Assembly (NCBI GenBank): GCA_016938655.1
Contig: JAFGUG010000043.1
Location: forward strand, 1 to 64,000
DNA length: 64,000 bases
Direction of reading: 5' to 3'
Source of the DNA: Thiotrichales bacterium
GTDB lineage: Bacteria > Pseudomonadota > Gammaproteobacteria > Thiomicrospirales > Thiomicrospiraceae
Position 1 is the first letter of the stretch; each line of letters opens with the position of its first letter. Of this stretch, positions 37,777-46,424 are shown piece after piece. The notes beneath the pieces were generated by a model that did not search any database, was not told the DNA's origin, and saw only the letters and a program-made list of their open reading frames with translations. Both the position numbers and the translations under genes were made by a program.

Positions 37777-37788
37777 AGCAGGCCTGCC
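37777..37788. repeat. GCAGGCCTGC palindrome copy, second of a direct pair
   Basis: AGCAGGCCTGCC preceded by AAAGTGAC and followed by AACTTG; same orientation as the copy 46 bases upstream. Confidence 0.9.
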
Positions 37789-37873
37789 AACTTGTAGAAT
37801 CAAACCTTTGCAATTATTTAGCATAACGGTTTACCTTAACCCACTTTTCAAACCTTAAATATTAGGAAGTAAT

Positions 37874-38236
37874 GTGAATTTGTGCCCATTTTGTGACAGT
37901 GAATTTTATTTAGAAAACACAACCTGTTACGCACGCTTCGATCTCTACCCCGTAACAAAAGGCCACACCTTAGTTATCCCCAAAAGGCACGTTGCAACTT
38001 GGTTTGATATGAGCCAGCAAGAGCAAATTGATGCCATGAACTTAGTTCAAGCAGTAAAACTACAGCTAGATAAGGATTATTCACCCGATGGCTATAACAT
38101 TGGTGTAAATTGCGAAGCAGCCGCAGGCCAAACCATTGCCCATGCACACATACACGTCATTCCTCGCTACAAAGGTGATATGTCGGACCCAAAAGGCGGC
38201 GTGCGTGGTGTGATTCCAGAAAAACAAAAGTATTAA
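37874..38236 (+). CDS. HIT-family nucleotide hydrolase/transferase
   Basis: 120 residues with the histidine triad HAHIHVIP near residue 92. The N-terminal CPFCDSE zinc-type pair and the KGHTLVIPKRH segment are typical. The start is GTG with AGGA eight bases upstream. Likely hydrolyses purine nucleotide phosphoramidates or dinucleotides. It marks the left edge of the restriction gene block. Confidence 0.9.
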   Translation: MNLCPFCDSEFYLENTTCYARFDLYPVTKGHTLVIPKRHVATWFDMSQQEQIDAMNLVQAVKLQLDKDYSPDGYNIGVNCEAAAGQTIAHAHIHVIPRYKGDMSDPKGGVRGVIPEKQKY

Positions 38237-38249
38237 CGAATGAGTTCTT

Positions 38250-38495
38250 ATGCCAAATATTAGAGACAGCATTACAAAAGACAATGTTCTACAGGCGGTA
38301 GAAAAAATTGAGTCTGAAAAGTTACAGGGTCAATCGCAAAAGTATGAAGTGGTCATTAAAGGTAAGCACTATCCACCGCCACTGGTCTGCCAATATGCGG
38401 ATTATTTTGCAAAAGGTGAGCAAGGTTTACTTGAAACGAATACCTTTCCTGTTGGAAAAAATACTCGATGTTTTAAGGCTGTACCACTTCAATAA
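38250..38495 (+). CDS. Stand-alone domain resembling the ScoMcrA-type N-terminal head
   Basis: 81 residues. The core YEVVIKGKHYPPPLVCQYADYF, then a Gly/Asn stretch ending NTRCFKAV, resembles the small head domain found at the N-terminus of some ScoMcrA-like and McrB-like restriction proteins. There it is normally fused to an effector; here it ends in a stop with no fusion partner. It lies 13 bases after the HIT gene. Assignment is from pattern memory, so moderate confidence for family and low for function. Confidence 0.55.
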   Translation: MPNIRDSITKDNVLQAVEKIESEKLQGQSQKYEVVIKGKHYPPPLVCQYADYFAKGEQGLLETNTFPVGKNTRCFKAVPLQ

Positions 38496-38651
38496 TGCCG
38501 TTATGGATTTATGGGGTGGCAGTAAGGAATCGGAAAAGCTCTTGATTAAGGCCATGAATAGCCTGAGCATTTTACTTGGAAAGTCTGTGCTAAAGAATAA
38601 AAAGATATAGAAGTATCGAGATAAAAAATAATATTTAATTTAAAGGTAGTC

Positions 38652-38706
38652 ACGTATGGCTTAGAAAATTATAGGTCCAAACAATTTTAGTGAAAACACC
38701 ATACGT
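38652..38706. repeat. Nested inverted repeat upstream of the methyltransferase promoter
   Basis: ACGTATGG (38652-38659) pairs with CCATACGT (38699-38706). Inside, AAAATT (38665-38670) pairs with AATTTT (38683-38688). It sits about 30 bases before the -10 box, where a repressor or autoregulating methylase could bind. Confidence 0.55.
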
Positions 38707-38735
38707 TAGAAGGCGAAGAGTATTGTTTTGAAAGT

Positions 38736-38744
38736 TGGTATAAT
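38736..38744 (+). promoter_or_regulatory. Extended -10 promoter of the methyltransferase genes
   Basis: TGGTATAAT (38736-38744) is a perfect extended -10. The predicted start near 38751 leaves a leader of about 27 bases with GGAGAGG before the TTG at 38778. Confidence 0.65.
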
Positions 38745-38777
38745 CCCTCGATTTGGTTTTTTTGGAGAGGTTGAAAG

Positions 38778-39836
38778 TTGAAGGCAGTAGATTTATTTTC
38801 TGGTTGTGGGGGCTTCTCTTATGGATTCCAGCAAGCAGGTTTCGAAGTTGTTGTTGGTGTCGATAATAATGAGCACGCATTAAAAACATTTGAACTCAAT
38901 CATAACAATTCAAAAGGGTTTAACTTAGATTTGCATCTTGATTCAGCTATTGATGAATTGGTTCGCTATTTGCGTGAAAAAGAGCATGAGATTGACGTCA
39001 TTATTGCAGGACCTCCATGCCAGGGATTCTCATTGACGGGGACTCGAAATGCTGATGATAAAAGAAATACTTTGTTTTATGCCATCTTTAAATTAGCTTC
39101 AAAAATAAACCCAAAGGCAATCGTAATTGAAAATGTGCCGGGAATTATTACTTTGTATAAAGGTGCGGCTAAAAAAGAAATTTTAAGGCTTGCTGATGAA
39201 GCAGGTTATTCATGTAAATATCAATTAATGTATGCACCAGATTATGGGGTACCACAAATAAGAAAGCGAGTATTTTTTGTAGCCTTAAAAAAAGAGCTTG
39301 GTGAGTTTTCGTTTCCTGCGCCTATGCTAAATGAAGCTGAGTATGTAACTTGTAGTGATGCAATTTCAGATCTACCTTCATTGGAAAATGATTTTGGTGA
39401 TGATGTTTTATCATATACATCTAATCCTGATTCTGAATTTCAAAAAATAATGCGCAAAGGCTCAAAGTATATTCTTAATCACGTTGGTACTCGACACACA
39501 GATCACGTTATAAATGTAATATCACAGGTACCTGAAGGAGGTAATCATAAAGACCTGCCTCCAGGAGTCGGTGATTCTCGTAAGTTTAATGAAGCTTGGA
39601 CTCGTTATCATAGTCAGAAGCCTTCAAAGACAATTGATACCGGACATCGTAATCACTTTCACTATAAGTATCATCGTGTTCCTACGATCCGTGAAAATGC
39701 TAGATTACAAAGCTTTCCAGATGTTTTTAAATTTGTTGGCACTAAAACAGAACAAAATAAACAAGTTGGTAATGCGGTGCCTCCCTTATTGGGTAAAGTA
39801 ATTGCTGAACAACTTAAAGGTTATATCAGTGACTAA
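38778..39836 (+). CDS. DNA (cytosine-5) methyltransferase, first copy
   Basis: 352 residues. Motif I DLFSGCGGFSYGF (residues 5-17), motif IV GPPCQGFS with catalytic Cys81, motif VI ENVPG, motif VIII PQIRKRVFF, motif IX ARLQSFPD and motif X GNAVPPLL are all present. The TTG start is supported by GGAGAGG seven bases upstream. Its end overlaps the second methyltransferase by 8 bases. It should protect one strand of the sequence cut by the downstream nuclease. Base composition is more AT-rich than the surrounding genes, suggesting acquisition by transfer. Confidence 0.92.
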   Translation: MKAVDLFSGCGGFSYGFQQAGFEVVVGVDNNEHALKTFELNHNNSKGFNLDLHLDSAIDELVRYLREKEHEIDVIIAGPPCQGFSLTGTRNADDKRNTLFYAIFKLASKINPKAIVIENVPGIITLYKGAAKKEILRLADEAGYSCKYQLMYAPDYGVPQIRKRVFFVALKKELGEFSFPAPMLNEAEYVTCSDAISDLPSLENDFGDDVLSYTSNPDSEFQKIMRKGSKYILNHVGTRHTDHVINVISQVPEGGNHKDLPPGVGDSRKFNEAWTRYHSQKPSKTIDTGHRNHFHYKYHRVPTIRENARLQSFPDVFKFVGTKTEQNKQVGNAVPPLLGKVIAEQLKGYISD

Positions 39837-41019
39837 AAATCTAATAGATTTATTTGCCGGTTGCGGCGGTCTTACAGATGGTTTTATGCAAGCAGGTATG
39901 TATAGGGCTCTAGCGTCTGTTGAATGGGAAAGAAGGCCTTTAGAAACCTTGCATCATCGTATGCAAACAAAGTGGAAGGGTAATGAACATGAGGCAATTC
40001 TATTTGATATGCAAAGAACTGAAGAGCTGTTGCATGGGTTTGATGACGATGTATATGGTGAAAACCCAGGGTTAAAAAATATCGTTGCTAGTCAAAAGGT
40101 ACATGGTGTTATTGGTGGGCCACCATGTCAAGCTTATTCTATTGCCGGAAGAGTTCAGGATAAAAATGGGATGTGTGATGATTACCGAAATTATCTTTTT
40201 GAATCATACGTTAAAATTGTTGATACTTTTAAACCAGATTTCTTTGTTTTTGAAAATGTGGAGGGGATGCTTTCAGCTAAGCCCGGTGGAGTTAGTGTTA
40301 TTGAAAGGATCATAAAAGCTTTTGCTGATATTGGATACACCATATCAGATGATCTTCGAAAGGATGCTTTGTTCGATACTTCCTATTACGGCGTACCACA
40401 AAAGAGAAAGCGAGTAATTATTTATGGAGTTCCTCGTAAGAATGCGATAAAAATTTCTCAGTTTTATAAGCTGATGAAGAGTAGTCAAAGTGATTATCCT
40501 CTAGCATCAAAGGTCGCTTTTGACGGAATGCCAAAAGCTTTTCCAATCCAGGTCAATGAGCAGGCTAAAAAACTTTCTCATATAGTTGTTGGGAAGAATA
40601 AATTTCTAAATCATGAACCTCGTTATCATAACCCTCGTGATGTTGATCTCTTCAAGATGCTAGCGAAAGATTTAAAAAGTGGTAAAAATAAGTATTCCTC
40701 TCCTTCTGCTAGAGTTGATTTATATAATGAGTTAATGGGAAAAGAATCTAAATTCCATAAGCATCATGTCATAGATCCTGAAAAGCCGAGTAATACAATA
40801 CCTGCTCATCTATATAAAGATGGTTTACGTCATATTCATCCAGATCCAGAGCAAGCAAGAAGCATTACTGTCCGAGAAGCTGCAAGACTTCAGTCATTTG
40901 ATGATGATTTTGAATTTTTAGGGTCCAGAGGCGACCAATACAAAATGGTAGGAAATGCTGTACCACCGGCATTCGGTAAAATTATTGCTGAAGTGGTACA
41001 TCAGTTGCATAAAAATTAA
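39829..41019 (+). CDS. DNA (cytosine-5) methyltransferase, second copy
   Basis: 396 residues from GTG at 39829 (AAAGG upstream); an upstream in-frame TTG at 39802 is less likely. Motif I DLFAGCGGLTDGF, motif IV GPPCQAYS with Cys100, motif VI ENVEG, QKRKRVII, AARLQSFDDDFEFLG and GNAVPPAFG are present. It is clearly diverged from the first copy, including the target-recognition region, so the two probably methylate different strands or sites. It converges on the nuclease gene with a 4-base overlap. Confidence 0.92.
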   Translation: MTKNLIDLFAGCGGLTDGFMQAGMYRALASVEWERRPLETLHHRMQTKWKGNEHEAILFDMQRTEELLHGFDDDVYGENPGLKNIVASQKVHGVIGGPPCQAYSIAGRVQDKNGMCDDYRNYLFESYVKIVDTFKPDFFVFENVEGMLSAKPGGVSVIERIIKAFADIGYTISDDLRKDALFDTSYYGVPQKRKRVIIYGVPRKNAIKISQFYKLMKSSQSDYPLASKVAFDGMPKAFPIQVNEQAKKLSHIVVGKNKFLNHEPRYHNPRDVDLFKMLAKDLKSGKNKYSSPSARVDLYNELMGKESKFHKHHVIDPEKPSNTIPAHLYKDGLRHIHPDPEQARSITVREAARLQSFDDDFEFLGSRGDQYKMVGNAVPPAFGKIIAEVVHQLHKN

Positions 41020-42002
41020 ACTGAAAAATCGAAAGAGTAGATGCCTGGAGCAATCAGGCTTACTCCGATATTTAATCTCCCATATTGGTCTAAATCATTC
41101 CTGCTTACCGGTTGACCGTAAGCAACCCCTAATCTTGTTCTTAGATATATTCCTAATTCGTCCTTGTTTGGAAATGAGCAAATTTGTTTTGGATATATGT
41201 TATTAGGATTGAAGTTAGCTATAGACTGAGTTCCTTCCAAGACGGCTGTCATTTGTACTCCATCATCCCAGAAGATTTCTATCGAATCATTATGCCTATT
41301 AGGTTTTCCTCCTGATTGATGTGAAGACAACTGTTTAGGTGGAAATAGATTAGGAAAGTGGCGAATATGGTCAGTTCTTATAGGTATGTTGGCATCATCA
41401 GGTCTTGTATGGTTGCTGGGGTTTTGGCCCCAATTTAGACCATGTGCATTTTGAACTTGGCCTGTGCGAGGGTCTATGAGAGGGAGAAAGCATATGTTTG
41501 AGTTTGGAGTTGTTACATTGTTTGCCGTCGTTGTTTGAGTAGGTAATGAAGGCAAACCCTGTGAACAAGGTATCCAACTCGGTCTTAGATGGTTTATATA
41601 GTCATTTAAGTTTGTATAACTTGACTGATTTAAATCAGTTAGCACTTCTCTGAAGGGGGTCGTGAGGCCGTTAACTGAAAAGTTGGCAGACCCAATTAAT
41701 GCATCAATAATTTGTTCATCTTTATACCAGACATAACACTTAGAGTGAACACCAGTGCTTGAATACATGATGTTTATTTCATTGTTGGTTGCACTTTTTT
41801 GAGTCTGAACTAATGAATTGTGGAGTTGTTGTTTGATGCCATCAGAGCCATACATACCATATATAACCTTAGAAGGTATTGATAGGCTTAATAGATCCTT
41901 CACAGGGGATGGCCCAAGATAACCTGAGATAACTAGCAAGGAATCGGCATGGTTAGATAAGTGTCGATTAAAAATTTCATCATAAAGATTAGTGTATTTC
42001 AT
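41016..42002 (-). CDS. PLD-family type II restriction endonuclease (NgoFVII-like)
   Basis: 328 residues. The N-terminal phospholipase-D nuclease domain has the HxK motif HSKCYVWYKD near residue 106 and GSANFS near residue 122. The C-terminal half (about residues 215-328) matches the B3-like DNA-binding region of the NgoFVII/NgoAVII group, with DDGVQMTAVLEG, KDELGIYLRTRLG and DQYGRLNI. Such enzymes dimerise to make one PLD active site and cut beside a short site. Gene order with two 5mC methyltransferases makes a complete restriction-modification system. Confidence 0.85.
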   Translation of the reverse strand: MKYTNLYDEIFNRHLSNHADSLLVISGYLGPSPVKDLLSLSIPSKVIYGMYGSDGIKQQLHNSLVQTQKSATNNEINIMYSSTGVHSKCYVWYKDEQIIDALIGSANFSVNGLTTPFREVLTDLNQSSYTNLNDYINHLRPSWIPCSQGLPSLPTQTTTANNVTTPNSNICFLPLIDPRTGQVQNAHGLNWGQNPSNHTRPDDANIPIRTDHIRHFPNLFPPKQLSSHQSGGKPNRHNDSIEIFWDDGVQMTAVLEGTQSIANFNPNNIYPKQICSFPNKDELGIYLRTRLGVAYGQPVSRNDLDQYGRLNIGVSLIAPGIYSFDFSV

Positions 42003-42118
42003 CCCTTACGCCATAAAGATTCTTTTTGAATATACTGTTTATTTACTAATTGAAATATAAAAATACTAGAATACGTAAAAAAATCAACATTAAAGTTAGT
42101 ATTTATTATTGGAGAAGC

Positions 42119-43789
42119 ATGATTACGAAAGTTTGGCTACACAGATTTAATGATAATGAACTAGGTATTAGTGAAGAGGGAACTGGTAGAGGTGCATTTG
42201 TTCTGGTTCCTAAAGATGCCAGGAAATTACTACCCTCACTATCTGAAGAAAATGAATTTAAAACTACGGTAAGGGTCTATGTAAATAAAAAATTATTGGG
42301 TGACAATAATTACAGTAAACCGCCTTCTAAAAGCGAATATAGACTATCCCTTGCAGGTATTGGTGAATATTCAGGCGAAGGTGAACTTCTTTCAGGTGGG
42401 CAGTCAGTAGTTATTCATGGTTATGATGGTGGGGTTAATATTTCAACTGATTTACCGAACGAAACAATTGAGCCTTACCTAAGAGAGTTTTCTTCCAGAA
42501 CACCTCATAACAACACTGTATTATCCATAACGCATGAGGTTACAGGGTTAACTAGAGATGTAGTAAAAAATACATTATCAAAGCCCTTTATTCTTTTAGC
42601 AGGAATCTCCGGTACAGGGAAAAGCCGATTCGTTCGAGAACAGGCAATAAGTTGCTGGCAAACAGAAGAAGAAAAAAATAATATAGAAAATTTTGAATTA
42701 GTTTCAGTTCGACCTGATTGGCATGAGCCATCGGATTTATTGGGGTATGTCTCTCGTTTAGGTCAGGATGGGGCGGAGTTTATTACCACCGATGTTTTAC
42801 GTTTTATGGTTAAGGCGTGGTTGTCTGTTATTGATTTACCAAACTCATTTGGTGCGTCTGAATTTGATTACACAACGCACGATATTTCAAAAATTCCGCC
42901 ATTTTGGTTGTGTTTAGATGAGATGAATTTGGCGCCAGTGGAACAGTATTTTGCGGATTACTTGTCGGTAATAGAAACCCGAAAATGGGAGGAGGGTGTG
43001 TATACCTGTGACCCACTTTTAAAACCCGATACGTTTAATCAGCTAGAACCTAAAGGCCTAGAAAAACTGCGCGAAGCCTTAGGTTTGAAAGAGCCTTTAT
43101 TTGATGGTTTGTGGCGTTATTTTGTAAACAAAGGGATCAGTATTCCGTTTAACCTGATTGTGGCGGGTACGGTGAATATGGATGAAACCACGCATGGGTT
43201 TTCTCGTAAGGTGATTGATCGTGCCTTAACTTTCGATTTTGGGGAGTTTTTCCCCAACAATTCCGTTGCATTTTTTGAGGCGCTGCATGAACCAAAAGCT
43301 TTAGGTTATCCACTAGTGTCACACGCTAAATTAGCTGATTTAAATGACGTGATAATTGACAGTGATGGTAAAAAAACCAGAGCCTTTTTTGATGCGGTCA
43401 ATCATGTGTTAAAAGGCACTATGTTTGAACTGGCTTACCGTGCTTTAAATGAACTGTTTGTTTCTGTAATCAGTTTTAATCCAAAAACAGACGTTGAACT
43501 CCAAGCGGTTTGGGATGACTTTTTAATGATGAAAGTGTTGCCCCGTATTGAAGGTGACGAGGATAAGTTGTCTTACAAAAGTCAAACGTTATTAGAAGCA
43601 TTAATCACCACGCTTCAACAGCCGGATTGTTTGCAGAGCATTTGGAAAGACACAAATCGTCCAGACTTATTCAGACAGACCATTCTTTCACCTCAAGAAT
43701 TTATCCGTGTGCCGTGCCGTTCAAGCCTTAAACTAGAGTGGATGCAACATCGTTTACAGCAAAATGGGTTTACCAGCTTTTGGCCTTAG
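42119..43789 (+). CDS. McrB-like AAA+ GTPase of a type IV restriction system
   Basis: 557 residues from ATG at 42119 (GGAGAAG just upstream; an earlier in-frame start at 42050 gives an odd Lys-rich extension). The N-terminal ~150 residues (MITKVWLHRFNDNELG...) are a separate domain, unlike E. coli McrB, presumably for DNA or modification recognition. Walker A GISGTGKS is residues 162-169, Walker B CLDEMN has Asp267-Glu268, and GTVNMDETTHGFSRKVIDR includes the McrB-type NxxD element and sensor/arginine finger. It pairs with the downstream nuclease gene, 31 bases away. Confidence 0.85.
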   Translation: MITKVWLHRFNDNELGISEEGTGRGAFVLVPKDARKLLPSLSEENEFKTTVRVYVNKKLLGDNNYSKPPSKSEYRLSLAGIGEYSGEGELLSGGQSVVIHGYDGGVNISTDLPNETIEPYLREFSSRTPHNNTVLSITHEVTGLTRDVVKNTLSKPFILLAGISGTGKSRFVREQAISCWQTEEEKNNIENFELVSVRPDWHEPSDLLGYVSRLGQDGAEFITTDVLRFMVKAWLSVIDLPNSFGASEFDYTTHDISKIPPFWLCLDEMNLAPVEQYFADYLSVIETRKWEEGVYTCDPLLKPDTFNQLEPKGLEKLREALGLKEPLFDGLWRYFVNKGISIPFNLIVAGTVNMDETTHGFSRKVIDRALTFDFGEFFPNNSVAFFEALHEPKALGYPLVSHAKLADLNDVIIDSDGKKTRAFFDAVNHVLKGTMFELAYRALNELFVSVISFNPKTDVELQAVWDDFLMMKVLPRIEGDEDKLSYKSQTLLEALITTLQQPDCLQSIWKDTNRPDLFRQTILSPQEFIRVPCRSSLKLEWMQHRLQQNGFTSFWP

Positions 43790-43820
43790 TCACGAAGTTT
43801 AACAATACTAAGGGGATTCA

Positions 43821-46247
43821 ATGCAATCACTCTTAAAACTAAAAACCAAAGACTGGGAGTTGGTGGTTTGGTCTAAGCCAGTTGCAAACAAGCAGACTCG
43901 TTTAGCGCACACCTTGGCTCATCGTAATAAAATCTTGCCACTTTCTGAAATACGGTTTTCTGAACCTGTTTTATTTTATTCTGATAATGCGCCTGTTGTG
44001 GAAGGCGAATTTCCATTTTGGAGACGTTTTGGTAATCAAGAGTGCAGGGCGATTACACTTCCTAAACCGCTGTTTTTTGAAAACACCCTTTATGAATTTG
44101 AGTTTATCTTTAAAGCCCATGTTACGTTTACAGATGCGGTTGACACGCACCCCAAGGTTTGCCATAAGCTCAATAAAGTAAATGATGTTTTTCGGTTTTC
44201 AAATCGAGGTGTACCCGTTTTACAAGGCACAATCGCTTTTAAAAATGATATTGGTTGGTTTAAATTGCCCATTGCTTATTGGGTCAAAAATAAGCAAAAA
44301 AATATTTCGATTTCGTTAGAGGTATTGCCTACCAAAATCGACATGGAAGCGGATTTAGATGCCATTTATAAGGTATTGGATAACCAGTATCCGTTATGGC
44401 GTTTTGCTTTAGCAGAGTCAACCGAACAATCGGTTGATCGCACACGAGAAAAGCATGAGCCGTTTGAACTGTTATGGATTGCTGAATTTGAATCGCTTCG
44501 CCATTCAGTTGAAAAGGGTATTAAGCAAATATTAAGCGCACCACATAGCCGTTTATTACCAGAAACAAAAAAATTAAAAGCAGACCGGTTAAAAGGTAAA
44601 TTACCGACTAAGTTAGCTGAAAAAGTTCGTCAAGATATCAGCGCTGGTCAAACCCGTAAACGCTATGCCGTAACCCAAAAAAAGTTGAGTGCCGATACGC
44701 CTGAGAACCAGTTTATTCAATTTGTTTTGAGTTCGTTACAGAAACGATTAAAAGCGTTTAGCCAAAAGACGCGCCAATTTAATGAGCAACCTGAGCAACA
44801 ATGTTTATCAGAATCCTTTTTTCAAGAGATTCAGTCTTGGATTCAACCTTTAGAGCATTTTCAAAATAACCCGTTATTCAAAGAGTTATCGACTTTTAAA
44901 GGGTTGAATGGCGAGTCGTTGGTGTTGCAACAAAAAACGGGTTATTCGGCGGTTTATAAGGCTTGGCAACAGCTTAAATGGTATTTGGGCGTGCTTGGTA
45001 ATCAAGCGACCGTCTCTATGAAAACCATTGAAGAACTTTACGAAATTTGGTGTTTCTTAGAAGTAAAACGATTATTAATTGAAGACTTAGGCTTTGAAGA
45101 ACAGGCCACTAACAAAGGCTTGCTGTATAAGAAAGACTTAACCTTTGATATCAAAAATGGCAATTATGGCTCTTTTAAAATGAGCAGGCCTGATGGGATA
45201 GTTATTGTTTTAAAACATGAGCCCTTGTTTAAAAATCAAGATTTGAAAGAGGGGATTCGAGTTTGGACAGCCAGCCAAAAGCCCGATATTTTATTAGAAA
45301 TTACGTTTAAAAACGGTGAGCAGTTTGTGTGGCTGTTTGATGCAAAGTATCGAATTAAACCACCAAAAAACGTTAAAAAAGATGGTCAAAAAGAATCCAT
45401 TGATTGGGTACCCGATGATGCATTGAATCAAATGCATCGCTATCGTGATGCACTTTTTTATCAAGACAAACAAGACAGCGCAGGGCAGACTAGGCCTGTA
45501 TTTGGTGCTTACGCTTTATACCCTGGCTATTTTGAACAATCGAGCACAGCGTCTAATCCGTATCAGGAAGCGATTAACAAAATTGATATTGGTGCCTTTC
45601 CACTACTGCCTTCGCAACCAGCTTTTAACGGTAGCCTTTGGTTGTCTAATTTTTTAAAAGAGAAAATAGGCACCAAGCAAAACGTCTATTCAACCGCATT
45701 AAGTGACCATTTGTACCTTCAAGATTCCGCACGTATTCCTTATCGCGGTTTGAGTGTGAACAAAGAGAATGCACTTACCATGACCATAGCCTTAGGTAAA
45801 CCCGCAGGGCGAGAATCAAATTACCTAAAACGCTTCGAAGAGGGATTGGCGGAGTGGTATCACGTACCAGTAAAGACAATTAAAGATTTTCAAAATAAAA
45901 TTGAAGCCGATATCGAGCATACGATTATGCATGAGTTGCAATTTGTAGCGATTGCAACTCGATCCTTTGGGCCGGCTTCTCAGAGTATTGAATGGGTTTG
46001 GCCAGTTAAATCCGTGAGTATTAAAAAACGCAGAGAACTCACACTGGAACAAACAGGTCGAGCACCCAAAAACAATAAAGATTATTGGCTACTTGAATTG
46101 GGTGCTCCCTTTAAATTACGAGACACTGTGATTAATGTGCCGAGTGCGAGTTTTATGGCGTCGATTAAACTTACTACCTTAATTGAATTGACCGAATCGC
46201 GTGATTTTAAGAAACTTAAAGCGGTTTATACCGCTTTGCAAGTTTGA
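43821..46247 (+). CDS. McrC-like nuclease subunit (DUF2357 type)
   Basis: 808 residues, AAGGGG ribosome site. The long N-terminal and middle region (beta-rich start, helical 250-400) fits DUF2357-type McrC homologues that dock on McrB. The PD-(D/E)xK nuclease core is YEIWCFLEVKRLL, then LLEITFKNGEQ and FDAKYRI with Asp507 and Lys509. About 300 extra residues follow the core, longer than E. coli McrC (348). The bulk of the gene has host-like composition and carries one degenerate palindrome copy (45183). Together with the McrB-like GTPase it should cut modified DNA. Confidence 0.8.
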   Translation: MQSLLKLKTKDWELVVWSKPVANKQTRLAHTLAHRNKILPLSEIRFSEPVLFYSDNAPVVEGEFPFWRRFGNQECRAITLPKPLFFENTLYEFEFIFKAHVTFTDAVDTHPKVCHKLNKVNDVFRFSNRGVPVLQGTIAFKNDIGWFKLPIAYWVKNKQKNISISLEVLPTKIDMEADLDAIYKVLDNQYPLWRFALAESTEQSVDRTREKHEPFELLWIAEFESLRHSVEKGIKQILSAPHSRLLPETKKLKADRLKGKLPTKLAEKVRQDISAGQTRKRYAVTQKKLSADTPENQFIQFVLSSLQKRLKAFSQKTRQFNEQPEQQCLSESFFQEIQSWIQPLEHFQNNPLFKELSTFKGLNGESLVLQQKTGYSAVYKAWQQLKWYLGVLGNQATVSMKTIEELYEIWCFLEVKRLLIEDLGFEEQATNKGLLYKKDLTFDIKNGNYGSFKMSRPDGIVIVLKHEPLFKNQDLKEGIRVWTASQKPDILLEITFKNGEQFVWLFDAKYRIKPPKNVKKDGQKESIDWVPDDALNQMHRYRDALFYQDKQDSAGQTRPVFGAYALYPGYFEQSSTASNPYQEAINKIDIGAFPLLPSQPAFNGSLWLSNFLKEKIGTKQNVYSTALSDHLYLQDSARIPYRGLSVNKENALTMTIALGKPAGRESNYLKRFEEGLAEWYHVPVKTIKDFQNKIEADIEHTIMHELQFVAIATRSFGPASQSIEWVWPVKSVSIKKRRELTLEQTGRAPKNNKDYWLLELGAPFKLRDTVINVPSASFMASIKLTTLIELTESRDFKKLKAVYTALQV

Positions 46248-46363
46248 AGCGCAGTCGTCTTCTATTTGATTTTATAGCGTCTTTTAGTTAAAGATTATTT
46301 GAGCACTTTAAATATTCTGATTTAAGAAGATTAGTTTAATCGTTGCTTGATTTAAATATTGGA

Positions 46364-46382
46364 AATGGCAATCATTATCATT
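46364..46382. promoter_or_regulatory. Fur box upstream of the iron transporter
   Basis: AATGGCAATCATTATCATT; its reverse complement AATGATAATGATTGCCATT matches the Fur consensus GATAATGATAATCATTATC at most positions. It lies about 45 bases before the binding-protein ATG. Confidence 0.75.
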
Positions 46383-46424
46383 TACAATGCTTTTAACTTT
46401 TAGTTAATTGAGTGAGCTTGAATC

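Noticed and set aside
38503-38610. 35-codon frame after the head-domain gene
   Set aside because: No ribosome site and no recognisable motif; at most a remnant of a replaced gene.
42119-43789. Recombination junction within the mcrB-like gene, from AT-rich start to host-like end
   Set aside because: Hand counts of a few 60-base lines overlap too much (roughly 27-43 percent GC on one side, 37-43 on the other) to support a breakpoint.
36605-46424. Integration of the restriction block at the tRNA-His gene
   Set aside because: No copy of the tRNA 3' end was found near 46250-46424 and there is no integrase gene, so a site-specific island is not supported.
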